Part shown: piece by piece, positions 10,726 to 24,100 of the stretch
Layout of the letters: each line of letters starts with the position of its first letter
How positions within the stretch are numbered: position 1 is the first letter of the stretch
From: Aradus depressus
Lineage: Eukaryota; Arthropoda; Insecta; Hemiptera; Aradidae
Assembly: GCA_963662175.1 (NCBI GenBank)
Contig: OY759219.1
Span: forward strand, 31,166,908 to 31,230,907
Length of the DNA: 64,000 nucleotides
Direction: 5' to 3'
The notes under the pieces: model-generated
What the model saw: only the letters and a program-made list of their open reading frames with translations
What the model was told of the DNA's origin: nothing
The model's database searches: none
Program-made: the position numbers and the translations under genes

Positions 10726-11444
10726 CATGTTTTCTTTATTTGTCACATATACATTAAGATCCATTTCAAGAAACTGAACCTGTACTACTTCACTAAAAGG
10801 ACCATCATTTATCATTAAATAAATCCGATAAATTTTATTTTATTAATTAGCAGAATTCATTTTTTTTTTTTTTTTTCAAAACAAAAGTAATAGTGGGGGC
10901 TATTAGTAATAACACTAACAAAATTTACTGGCCCCCATTTTTTCATATTATTTTTTTAAGAATGATATCCCTAAATCATTCCTTAACTTCGTGGTATGAA
11001 ATGAAAGAGTTTGAATTTAGGTTTTGTTGAAGTTTTAGAATGGAAAATAATATTTGTTACGGAGAAATATTGAAAATAGTATATACAATACAATACTCTA
11101 AATGGGTCTTAGATGCCAAAAAATATTCATATAATATATATATATATGTATCATCACTGGTTTCAACTAACATCCCCCAGAATGTCTGACATCCGACCTC
11201 CTTACACATGTTCCCTAAGACGGTGGGGACTCAGTTGAAAAGGTCTAAAGTAATTTTTTTTTTTTAAATTATGATAACTAAAAATATTGCAAAAGAAACA
11301 TGAAATGAATAATACTGGCCATTTACTAAAATAGTGTAAAAAATGTCAATACAATATTTTAATTATTTTTCCTTAATTAAACAAAAAATATTTTTTGTAT
11401 AGTAAGAGAAATTGAGAACATAAAAATAAAACAAATGAACCCTC

Positions 11445-11450
11445 TTTATT
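11445..11450 (-). promoter_or_regulatory. SEC63 polyadenylation signal
   Basis: AATAAA on -, about 106 bp after the SEC63 stop codon at 11556-11558; this gives a short 3' UTR. Confidence 0.55.
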
Positions 11451-11555
11451 AGAATATTTTTTATTAAAAATTAAAATAAAAACAAGAATTCTCCCAAAAA
11501 TCATAATAATTACATATTAAAGAGTTGGGTTTGAAGTGAGACGAGTCGAGACGGT

Positions 11556-14500
11556 TCACTCTTCCTCTTCTTCGTCGTCGATGTCCTCATCCGTAGTAAA
11601 CTCGGATATGTCGCTACCATCCCCGTCCGCTTTGTTCTCTTCCTCCTCGCCAGACATGTCCCACTGAGGATGGTCCATCAGCGGCTCCGGAGCCTCTTTC
11701 ACGTCCAACTGAAACCGTACCAAAAAAAAATCATTTACTCAACATTTTTTTGTATATTTGATCTTTTAATAATAATAATTTTGTTGGGAGCTATACTATT
11801 CTCCCATTTCTCCATCTTTCATTTGGTTTCAAAACATTAAACCACATCTGATCCAAAGAATATCTTTCAAAGAAAGATCAGTTTATACAGGATTTTTATT
11901 AAATATGTATCCTTCAATCAAATAACGGATCAACAGTAATTTTCATACAAATATAGACACAACAAATGAATTGAGATACTGATTTTTACATATATATATA
12001 TATATTATATATATTACAGGCAATGTACTTCCCGAGAACGAATTAATCCATTTTTTTCGCTCCCCCTCCAAAGAAAATCGCCCGTTTGGGTTCAAAATCA
12101 ATAGTTGATTTACATAGAGGCTACCGAATCCTCATACTAAATTGTGTGTCGATAAATTCATTACATCGACAGTTATTGGGGTTTTTGTGTTGAGCGTCCT
12201 AATCTCCCCCTTCCCATTGGCCGATTTGGCTGAAAATCTATAAGTGTCGTCTTTAGGGGATTCTGGATAAAGATATACAATTTCACAGACACCATTTTTG
12301 GAATCAGGGTGTCGGAAAATATAAAACTCCAGTGAAAACTAAATAAACTATGTTACCGCATGTTAATATTCGATATTCCTTTTCTTTTCCCTTTTCCATG
12401 GTCTTTGATTCATTGTTTACTGATGTTATTCGCGCAGAAACATGCGACTAGAGCCACCGCAATTTTTCTGTTGGGGTGGGGGGGGGGGGGGGGGGGTGGG
12501 GGGAATACACAATAGGCAGAATGAGTTACCTTGAGGTCTTGTGTCTGATCAAAGCCGAGGTAGGAGTCAGACCTGAGACAGACAGTAAAGTTGTAGAGAC
12601 CAGGCCATCTGGGAGCAGTGAACTTCAACTGTACCTCCTCATGGCCGACTAGAGCCGTGATGTGACAAGGTGAGGTGAGCAGTGTCCGTGACTTGCGGTC
12701 ACTCAGGTACACCCACCAGTACTCCTGTTTCTCCTGTACAAAAAGAATGAAAAAACATTCCGTGAATTACTGGCAATGTACTTCATCAGCGCGAATTAAA
12801 TACGTTTTTGCTCTACCTCTAGATAAAAAAAAAAAAATCGCCTGAAAACTGATAGGTGTCCCGAAACAAGAAATTTCCTTTCCGTTTATTCTTACACTGA
12901 GTGCTAACCAGAAAGCCGCAAAAAATGGTGATATGAACTGAAGAACATATCTTAGTTTATAACTAAACCTGAAGATGGTCTAATGTCAAAACCAGTAGTT
13001 TATGTTTAAACTTCTTGTGGAATAGACAATATTTTTAAAAAAGTTTGTTTTATTTACTATAAATTTTTACAATACGTCCATTTTTCTCAACTTGAAAATT
13101 ATTTGAAAAAATGCAACAAAACACCTTTTGTATATATATATTTTTTTTTGACTTTAGCATTGAGCCATTAGCCACTTCAAAAAACAATTTTATATATGAA
13201 TGGTCTCTAAAAAATGAAACTTAAAAATCCACGCCTCTCCTGGAAAAATGAATATAAATTATCGGAATGGAGATTGGGAAGCCTAGCAGGTACTTTATCT
13301 ATAAAGGTCCTTGCATACGAATATTTACTGCAACACATGATAATACTCGATCATTGCACAGTCCTCACAGAAAGGAGTCTCATTTTTGCCGATCCTATGA
13401 AAATATTTACGACAAAGTGCATGATTTGATCAGACTCTGCAGAGATTTTTAACAAATCTTCGAGATGGTATTCCTACACGTGCATTGACTGCCTTATAAA
13501 ATAATCCCTTATCGCACGCATCATATACTCTTTGCCAAGCGGCTCTGAGATCTTGATTAAAGTTCATATATAGGACAGTCACTGGGACTTTAAACCGAGA
13601 GCTTATCTCATGGTACTCAGTAGCTGACTTTGCCAAACTGTCGACCATCTCATTGTTAACAATTCGGCCAACAATTAACAATTTCATTATTTCTCTACTT
13701 TCATTTGTATTGTAATATTTTTAATATTACATATACATACCTCAGGGAAGTAGGGGCAGTGTACAGAATGAGACAGTTTACTTTTGCCTTCCAGAACTTT
13801 ATCCCTCTTCCTGAGTCCTGTCTGAAACTTTTCCCAGTCGTCATCGTCTTCCAGCGAGGAACTCTACACATAAATATATTTTTTAATACAAATCAATAAT
13901 TCATTTTATGTTATTATTTTCACAAATATATTGTGTTTTAGATATGAAAACATATTATCTAGCTGCAAAACTCTTTTTATTTTATATCAACTTGTTCTAT
14001 GGTTACTATTCAAGTTCTGGAGAGGCTAAGCATCTCCACGTTCAAAACTCTTTGTGCGGAACCCACAGAGAAAAGGAACCGAGAGCTTCTGAACACGAGC
14101 AGGTTGGACATTAGGACCTATGAGTGCTGATTACAGGAAATATGAAAAAACACCCACATAATAAAGGCATCGCTAGAAGCCCTCTCTGTGCATAAAATAA
14201 GGCCAAGAGGTTTGCCATAACTGCTTCGGGTCTGCCATAACAGAATCAAGGCAGGCTATGGAGGGAACCTGCAGAATAAACCTGGACTTCATTAAAAATG
14301 TTGGGCTGTTGTAGGGACCAACACACACAGGGGGCACACAATAGGTCCACTCTGGCTGCGGTGATACATTCAGACCTCGAAAAAAAAAATATATATACAT
14401 CCTTAGGTTTTTCATCTGAGAGGTAAGAACCCATGAGCACGCCATCCTTCGGATGGGACGTTAAACAGTGGTACGATGTCAGTTACTCATCAAAGACCTC

Positions 14501-15033
14501 TACCTTAAGTAGTTAAACCAGAATAGACAAAATTTAAAACTTCAACAGTAGAGTCGAGCACAATGTACAATTTATTTCTGTTTTGAAGGTTTTCTTTCTT
14601 AAAGAGCATGTCCATATTTATTTATTTTAATATTCCTATATTTTTATTTAGTTATTATTCTCATTATTTATTTGCCATAAAGTATGTACTCTTCAGTGCA
14701 ATAAAAATGTATTTATCTATATATAAATAATACAAAAATAAGATAAATGACCAAATATGTATTTTCAATAATTACCTTTTTGTCACCACCGCTATCCTCT
14801 TCGTCTGACTTCTCGTGTTCACTGTCAGAGATGTCACTTTCGTCTGCTCCAGAACTGTCATCTCCACCACCTCGTCCTCCTGCTTTCTTCTGGAAAAATT
14901 TTAATATCAACGGTGAGATTTGTATTTTTCGGACATATGAGCTATAGTGTGTTTTTGTTAAGACTTTAGAGTAAAGTTCTGGTTAAATTTAAACCTCATT
15001 ATTCACCTATGCCCAAAAAAGTAATTATTGAAA

Positions 15034-15103
<70 letters not shown>

Positions 15104-18100
15104 TTTGTATATATATATATATGATGTTTGTATATATATATATATATGTGTGTGTCACAAAAATGTAATTTTTCAGGAAAACAAGTTTTTGATTTTTTCA
15201 ACTTCATTTTCAGGATTCTTCTCTAATAATAAGGAATTGCTCTGCGAAATTGTCGCTAATTACAGTAATAGGACATAGTACTTCATACCACTATAGGTAT
15301 AGAGCGAAAAATCTACATCGCATAGTGCCAACTACATTTCATAAGAAAATGGACAGTGTCCTTTACCTCCGGGGTACAGATATATATACGTATTTCGCAA
15401 CTAATTATGTCAAAAGCAAATTAGACGCCTTAATTCAGGTGAGCAAGAAAGGCTCAATTTAAAAAAAGCTGCATGGCAAATTTCCATTGTAAGTATATTC
15501 AAAATTTTTATTTACACAAATATATGAAATATAGATGAAATTTTGTAATCGATCAGGAATTAGAAGTTGAATTTTCACAGGAATTTCATGTTTTACTACC
15601 ATCAGATTCCAAAAATAAAAAAAAAAGAAATGTGTCTGTGAACATGATAGCTCCCCGATAGAATGTATCTATCTACGCAAAATATCATATGTAAATTCAA
15701 AATCACATAAGGACGAATCCTTTTAATTTTCCGCAGAATCGACAGAAGGAAAGAGGGAGAACTCAAGTCAAAAGCTCCGATAACTGTCGATGAAAGGACT
15801 GCATCAAAACCTCATAATCACGGAATCTATTAATTTTCCGTGAAATCTGCCAAAGAGATGGGGGGGGGGGGGGGGATCAGAGGAGGGGGGCACTATTAAA
15901 AAAGTCTAGTAACTGCCACTGTTATGAATTTATCGTATGAGGATTCAGAAACTTCTATATAAGTCAACTATTACTTTTAGCTCAAACTGTCGATTGGTTA
16001 TGATGGGAGAACAAAAACTTGATTGAAAATTCGCTCTGGGGAAGTACATTGCCAAATACAAACTTCATTAGCTCTTACTAACACAAACTGTTCGATCAGA
16101 TGTAAGATGCGTTATAACTCATCAAGTTTTCAGCGTTGGAACAAAATCCTAAATATGAGTACTATACGAAAGATAAAAATTAAAGAATTAAAACAGAAAA
16201 CCCAAATCTGAACTTTCATGAAAAACAGGCGCTTGACCTAATGGTAAAGACCTTGCGTAAAAAGTTCATGAGGTCACAGATCATAAGGGTGTTGTTTTCA
16301 GAAACAAAAAACAGAATCATATGTAGCTTATTTTAGAATTACCTGAGAAGCGTTTTGTTTTTCGGATCCTGACTTATCTTCACTCCTTTTTTCGTCAGGT
16401 TTCTTCTCTTCAATCTTCTTTTCTTCTATTTTTTTATTTGTCGTATTCTGAACAACTGGTTTATTCTCATGTTTTTTCGGTTGTTGTTTTTTACCACCTT
16501 TTTTGGCGGATTTTCTTTGTTTTTGCCAAACTGGTTGCTTTTTGGCCTGTCAGAGAATATACAACAAATCAAATAAATAAACAAGATAAGAAATTAAAAA
16601 AATAGGAAATTTTCATAAAATCATTAGTGCCCAGATCATTCAGCAACATTTAAACATTTCAGATTATTTGTCTATGCCAAATGTCTAGTGCATTTTTTTC
16701 AAACAGGAATGGGTGAATAAATTTAATGTGTGAAAGTCCTCTCATTAATCAAACAAATTACTACTAATTTTAAATCAAGTATTACAAGCCAGCAATTAGA
16801 AGGTAAAACCTAGAAATTAAATGAGAATTCTTCGAAAAAGGGGAAGTAGAGTGTAAATCTTAGACACGTTTATTCTTCTATTTATCCATGGCCATAAGTA
16901 GTGTAAACGAACTAAAATACAATATTTGTCTGAAAAACTAAATATTCGGACTGATATTTTACAAGTATTTCTTCTAATTCACCTAATCATCACAATTAAA
17001 CATTGAAACCAATTGAGGTAAATAAAGTACTAAAGGGTCTAGCTGGATGTTGACTGCAGTTCTGAGATGACTATTTCTCTACATTAAGATTCACTACCTG
17101 AGGATGGCAAATTGCCGAAACTAGTTGTGGAAAAAATAAAATTGTTGGACTGAAACCTCTGTATTATTTATTTAACAAACAAGTCCACTACATCCGCCTG
17201 CCAAACAAAAAATTAACCAATAGAGATCTCATTCTCTTCTGATATTTGAAACTAATAGACTTTCAATGTTGAGGCAGTCGAGGTTGTGTCGTGTTTGCAA
17301 ACGTTCTCAAAATTGCGACTTTGAACTCGGCTGAGGCCCTTAAATTTTTTTTATGTGTGAGATATAGAAAACTTTGAGCATGCCTTCGGACGAAACAGTA
17401 TTTCAGATTGGAGTTGTTCCATAGACGAAATGAGGCAACAGTGGTAAAAGAAAGAACGGAGAAATGGATGGGAGGGATGTCAGGAGGGGAGGAACGTGGG
17501 ACACCTGACCCTTCATATAGACAACTCACTGGTTCCTTCTCCTTCTTCTCTTCCTCCTGGGGAGGTTTGTCCTCTTCCTCACCCCGATTCTCCGAGAACT
17601 CATCCGTACAGTGTTTCTCTATGAATGTCTCATCTCCAAACAGGTCGCTCATGTCCGACCTCACCAGAGTAACTGTCACTGTGACAATGGCGCCTGCTGT
17701 GTACACCGTCGAGGCCTCGTCGTCAATAACTGAAATATTGTTAATTGGTTATAATAATATATGTTATCCAAATTCCATTAAGTAAATTTCTAAATATGTA
17801 GTAATATTAGTAGAAACCTACAGAAAAAAAGGACTTTTGTAAGAATTCATATTGGTCTGGTCGCCATGGTAAAAGTTAGTTGTGACTCAGACCCGGGCTT
17901 TAACTATGAGGTTATATCGTCTACTATCCGAGTGCCCTTTCGTCGCTCTGGTGGACATGAGCCTGACTCTACTATGGGAGTCCTAAATTTTGCCTACACT
18001 AAATATTTATTCCCCTAGGGTAGGGGTCGTAAGGACCTCGGCCGGGTTTCGAACCCACGATCTTGAGCTCAGTAAGCAAGCATGCATATCATTGGCTACC

Positions 18101-21100
18101 GGCGCGCCCAATACTAAATTATTTTCCATGTTTATTTTAACTAATTAAACAAAATAGGCTTGTAAAGGAACATCTGAGACGCTTTGTGGAAATTTTGATT
18201 TTTCTTTTAAGTACGCATAAAAACTAAAATAACTGCTTTTTCGACAAAACTTTGAAAAGACCACTACGTCATTTCACCATCAATCAACAATTAATAGGTG
18301 CAATTTTAACAGATGTAGATTCAATAAATATATTCTATAAAAAGAATATTCTGATTGACAGAAGAAATAGTTAACCTAAAGAACAGATATATTATAGACA
18401 CTGATGATGGGAGTGATTCCCGAAACGTTTGTAATTACTAGTTATTGAGAAGGCAAACAAAAATGAGAGAAGTGATGCTGTAATAATATATTATATATAC
18501 ATTTTTAGAGAGCGCCGGTAGCTCAGTGGTATGCATGCTTGCTTACTGAGCTCAAGATTGTGGGTTCGAAACCCGGCCGAGGTCCTTAGTTTATTTTATC
18601 TGAGAAGTTAAATAAACTTAAGCACGCCGTCTTTTGGATGGGACGTTAAGCAATGGTACCGACCCTGTACGATGTCAGGTACTCGTTAAATACTCCTGCC
18701 CTAGGTGAATAAAAATGTAGAACTCCTGTAGTAGAGCTGGGCTCATGTCCACCAATGACGAAAGCAGTAGTAGTGGTAGTAGGCGATATGACCTTGTAGT
18801 TAAAGCCTAGGCATTACTCATAATAACTAACTATAAATTAGTCTAATAAATAAAATCTTAAAAATATATTTTGTTAGAATTTAATAGGAAGTAAATATTT
18901 TATAACAAACAAATTCTTAACTGCAAAGCCATCTTTTGGAGCGTACATGGAGAGAAAAGACCACATGCAGGCAGTCGAAGATGTTCCTGGGAGGGGAGTC
19001 CAGAGTTCTGAAAGACGGGATCCTGAACCTCAAAAGGAACGAGCTTAGGAAACTGACTGGTCCGTTCAATAGACACCTACACACTGTGGGTGTCAAGGAC
19101 AGTCCTACCAGCGAAAGATGTGGGGAAGAAGACGAAACGGCGGCACACTTCCTGGGCATCTGCTCGGGATATGCGCGAACGAGATTCCACATCTTTGGTG
19201 GAGATGTAATCGTAGAGGAGGACTTTAGAAGATTGGACTATGAGAGCATTCTCAGGTTCATTAAGAAAACTGGGAGACTGAGCACTTCATGAAGGGCTTG
19301 GTTTAGGTAGTATAAGTATAAACATACAGGTAATATAATAAGGGGGAAGCCCAGCGCTTCCAGGGAAGGGATGAGAGCCCTGGATGCTTAGGTCCCTAGG
19401 TGTAAAACATATCTATATATAACCTCAAAGCCACGGAGATTTCCTAGTAGAAATTTCAACCCATTTTATACCTGATGTACCTATAAGAACTATTCGCAAT
19501 CAACACACTTGTCTTTGTTTATAACAAAACCTGACGATGGTCTAATTTCGAAACCGATAGTTTGTTTAAATTTCTTGTAGAATATACAATATTCCAAAAA
19601 AGAAGTCCTCGTTTCTCAACTCAGACGATGTTATTCAATTTTTTTTTCTACATCATTTAATTTTTTTTTTAAGGGAATATACAAAGTAAAGTAATATGAA
19701 GTACCTTCAGAACGAACTTGAAAATCGATGAGAGGCATTCGTCCCATAACTTTCAGAACATCATCATATTCAGAATCGTTGAGGAACCTCATGATGCTGC
19801 GTCTATCTTCAGCTTTCAGTTGAGCTAATTGCTGAATCGTTTTCACATACCTCTACAAAGTGAATCAAAATATTATTTATTATCTATGATATATTTACAT
19901 AGTCAAATACGACAAGAAAAAGTAACAAATAAAACTTTTTTTTTCTTTTTTTACCTTTTTGTTAACAAAAAATTTAAGATTTTCTTCACGAATGTGCGGA
20001 AGTTGAAGAAGTGGACTCTTGTACTCCCACAAGGCTTGTACAACCATAGGACATAGTTTCATACAATTTTCAATTGTGTCGATACTTGGGAGTCTGGGAA
20101 CTAAAACAGAAAACAAAAGACTATAAATAATAATAATAATTAAAGTGAAATAAAAAAAAAACTTAAGTTCTCCCCATTCGCTCTCCCTCTAAAATCAATT
20201 TACGATCCCCATTCCCATGGGCCAATTTGGCTGAACATCAATATGTGTCGTCCTTATGGGGTTCTGGACACATATAAAATTTCATGTCGATATATTCTAG
20301 TTCACATACACAAACACCCAACCAGGAATTTCGTTTTCATTTTTTGGATTCAGGGTGTCGGAAACTGTAATCCGATGAAAACTCCATATCGAATTACCGA
20401 CTACAAACGTCTTATATGCTTCGTGTATAGCTAGGGAAGAAATATATACTATTTGTGAAAGTATCTATACTTATTTCGAAGTAGAGAGTGGGGGGGGGGG
20501 GGGGGAGGAAGGGGTGGAGGGGAGAATGAGACGATTTCGTAGGCTGGAGGAAAAACAGAGATATTCTCACTGATGAACTCCTTCCAAATAATCTACATCC
20601 ACTAAGTGGTTCTCGTAAGTAGAACAGGTGACGGACGTGTTCCGCCGGTTTGTCGGCCCCTGGTGGGAGAAGAAGCAAGCAGTGTGATCTGGCTGAGGTC
20701 GACCACCGACTATCACAGGTTAATCGCCCACAACTCGTCTTAGCCTGATTTAGACCCTACTCTGACCCCGAGCTCCCTCAACAAATGACGGACGGGTGAT
20801 GTTGCGCATGTGCAAGAGGCACCCAATAACAATTAAAATAATCGCCAATGAATCACCGGCTATATACTTCCCCAGTACGAATTAATCAAATAAGTGTTCG
20901 CTCTCCCTATAAAGCCAATCGACCGTAAGCTGAAACTCAATATTCAACTTACATACTGTCTTCTGAATCCTCATACTAAATTGTGTGTCGATACATTCAT
21001 TACATCGGCAGTTATTAGGGTATTTGAGTCGAACCCTCTTCCCTTCGAGCGATTCCGCAAAAAATATTAGGTTCCAACCGTATAGTTTTCAATTTAAATA

Positions 21101-24100
21101 TAAAATTTCGTGTCAATACATTCATTTCATCGGGAGTTATCGTATTCACATACGCACACACAGACACTTTTTTTTTTTTCATTTTTGTAATGAGTCGGAA
21201 AACATGAAATTCCATTGAAAATTCGAATATCTCACCGATTACATAACTTACACTATACTTTATATAACTGGGGAAGTAATAAATAAAAACATTAATAGAA
21301 CTATCGACACTCGAAAATATAGTACCATTTTTTAATAATTTCACTCACCTCGACGTGCATAAGCCAACATAATGAGACCAGAGACACAATTGACCATTTC
21401 TTGAATGAGATAAGGACATTTTTTAATAATATACATCCTGTCCTTGTCCAGAGTCTCTGGATTGAGCGGTATCCGTGTTAGATGTGCGTGGAGCAATGCC
21501 CGGGCTTTTATCGAGTACATAAAACACAGAGGTCGTTCTCGATTTTTCTCTCCCAAATTGTACAATTGTCGGATCACCTTAAAAAATGTATCTTTATTAT
21601 TATTAAGTCAGTATCTATCTAGTTATCGAGAGAATTTTTTGAACGTCAATCAAATATTCGACGGATTTGTCTACTTGAGCAAAAAAAATATTCTTTTTCT
21701 ATAATGTACCTTATATAGCAGAAAATAAATTGGTTTTTTTCAACAGGCAGTGGGAATATGAATATAAGATATTTAAAAAATAAATTCCGACATAATATAA
21801 GGTGTTCATGTTGCAGAGACCAGGTCATCAAAGCAACATACATTAATACATATTTTGGTAATATGTACTTGTTTTTATATATATTTTTTTTATTTCCTTA
21901 CTTTTTAAATATTTACATCCATTCCAAATTTAACATAAATTTTAATTGTGTGTAAAGTTAGTTATTGTAACTCATGGGTCATGAGCCGGGTCGGCTTTAA
22001 CGCCTACTACCAGAGTGCTCTTTCGTCAATCTGGTGGATATGAGCCCGACTCTACTACAGGAGTCCAACATTTTGCTTAAAATTTTTATTCACCTAGGGT
22101 AGGGGTCTTTAACGAGTATCTGACAACGTACAGCAGGCTCGGCACTAGCACATTACGTCCCATCCGACGGACGGCGAGCTCAATGATTTTTCACTTTCCA
22201 GGTAACCTAAGGGCCTCGACAGGGTTTCGAACCCACAATCTTGAGCTCATTAAGTTAGCACGCTATCTCTATGGTCCAAAATACGTAGTGAAAGATGTTA
22301 TCATTTTGATCCGTTATAAACATTTTCTGTAGGAAAGAACAAAGTAAGAATCTGCTTAAGAACCAATCAAAAAGATTAACAGTATTGCTTTAAGTTACTT
22401 AACACCGATTTGGACCGCACAATATGTTTTAAACACTGACAAAAGATCCTGTATATCAGGAGGCTCTTATCTGTCAACATTATTTTTCTGATTCTCGTAC
22501 TATTTTTTTGGACGAAGTGGAAAAAAATCTTAATACTATACGTATATTTTTTAAATTATAATTTGTCTTTTATTTTATTTCAATTCCTATTAAAATAAAT
22601 ATGAACAAAGACTAGTTCACTTAGTTCTTAAGCAGTTTCATACTTTGTTCTTACCTACAGAAAAGCTTTATAGCGGATCAAAATGATATAATCTTTCACA
22701 ACTTATTAATTGGACTATAGAAGGCGCTGGTAGCCCAGAAGTAGCTTACTGAGCTCAAGATAACGGGTCGAAACCCTGTCGAAGCCCTTAGGTTTTTTAT
22801 CTGTAGTAAAAAAATATTGAGCACGCCGTCCTACGGATGGGACGTTATCCAATAGTCCCGAGCCTATACAATTTCTCTCTAGAAAGACCCCTACCCTAAG
22901 TGATTAAAACTAGGTTGGCAAAACGTAGGACTCTCAAAATAATCTCATGTCCAAAAGAGTGACAAATGAACGCTCTGGTAGTAGGCGATATGACTTCCGT
23001 AGTTAAAGCTAGGACATGGGTCACAATAACTTAATTGAAGTAAAAAAAAAAAAAAAAAAAAAACTACAAGCTGGATAGATTGTTTAAGATGTGTCGTCTT
23101 TCTCTACTAGACCTTTGTACAAGAGATCTAGATGATACGACACTCTGCATAACTAAATTTTCATAAACATTTCTGATACGACCTACCTTTCATAACTTAG
23201 TATAACTATTTGTTTTTTTCTATTATTCAAATCTTTAAAATATTCTGCTGTGAATTCAAAAATACAAAAAGTTGTTTTTGAAAGTATACCTTTTCTCTTT
23301 GTTCGAAGAGATGTAGACCTGAATATATATTTTAAAATTATCTGCTAAATTATTCGAACGATGTTGTCGACTTGTGAAACTAATGGACTCGTTTCAATAT
23401 TTGAGTAAACAGACAAGTGAGTTTCGCCCCATATACCGTAAAATAAAAAATGGAAGAGACAAGAAGAACCAGAGAGGCCCAGCGAGCCATCCGAAGAAGC
23501 CAGGGGACAAGGAATGGCACTCTCTATAATCTATAATTTAAACAAGTCCTTTGTTTTTATTTATTTTATTAGTTTTCCACTATATCGACACATATCGCAG
23601 AAAATTCAACAAAACAAATTCAAAACTATAACATTGATTAATAAAAAATGTAGAAAAGGCCTTTTTCTACTCAGTTAACGAAATAAAACTAACGGCGATT
23701 ACCTATTCCCTATTTTACTTAATAGTAAAAAAAAATAAATGGTACATCGATCAAATATATAAATAATTCACATTACCTGAGGTACTTCGATATTGTCCGT
23801 CGGTCGTTCCGTTATTTCGCTGTTATACTTTTTTTCAAATTCCAAAGATGCTCCTAATATCATTATCACTCTTTTCAGAGCCATAGAAGGGGTTTTGTGA
23901 AAGAAAAAATAGTACATTTGTGATGTATCCATGAGAACCTAATAAAAAAATATATATATTTTGAAAAAATAATAAGAAATATTAGAATAACTAGAATATA
24001 TGATACATTTTTTATATATTGAAATACTAACCTGATCTCCAGTGTAACGTATGGACCTGTACCACCAAATGCCCACGACTGTAGGAAGCGCTACCATAAA

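Larger units (their letters stand above)
21958..23036. repeat. ~1.1-kb inverted duplication: SINE-arm / loop / arm-SINE
   Basis: A - strand SINE (21958-22270) and adjoining arm (22268-22370) face a matching arm (22618-22720) and a + strand SINE (22725-23036). The arms share TCATTTTGATCC / GGATCAAAATGA and CTGCTTAAGAAC / GTTCTTAAGCAG. The non-palindromic centre is about 245 bp. It lies in a SEC63 intron, so SEC63 pre-mRNA would carry a hairpin with ~410-bp imperfect arms. Confidence 0.8.

Noticed and set aside
15025..15207. A 60-codon ORF of Ile/Tyr repeats
   Set aside because: Translation of the (AT)n microsatellite.
17408..17785. A + strand gene of 125 codons
   Set aside because: It is the antisense shadow of SEC63 exon 10.
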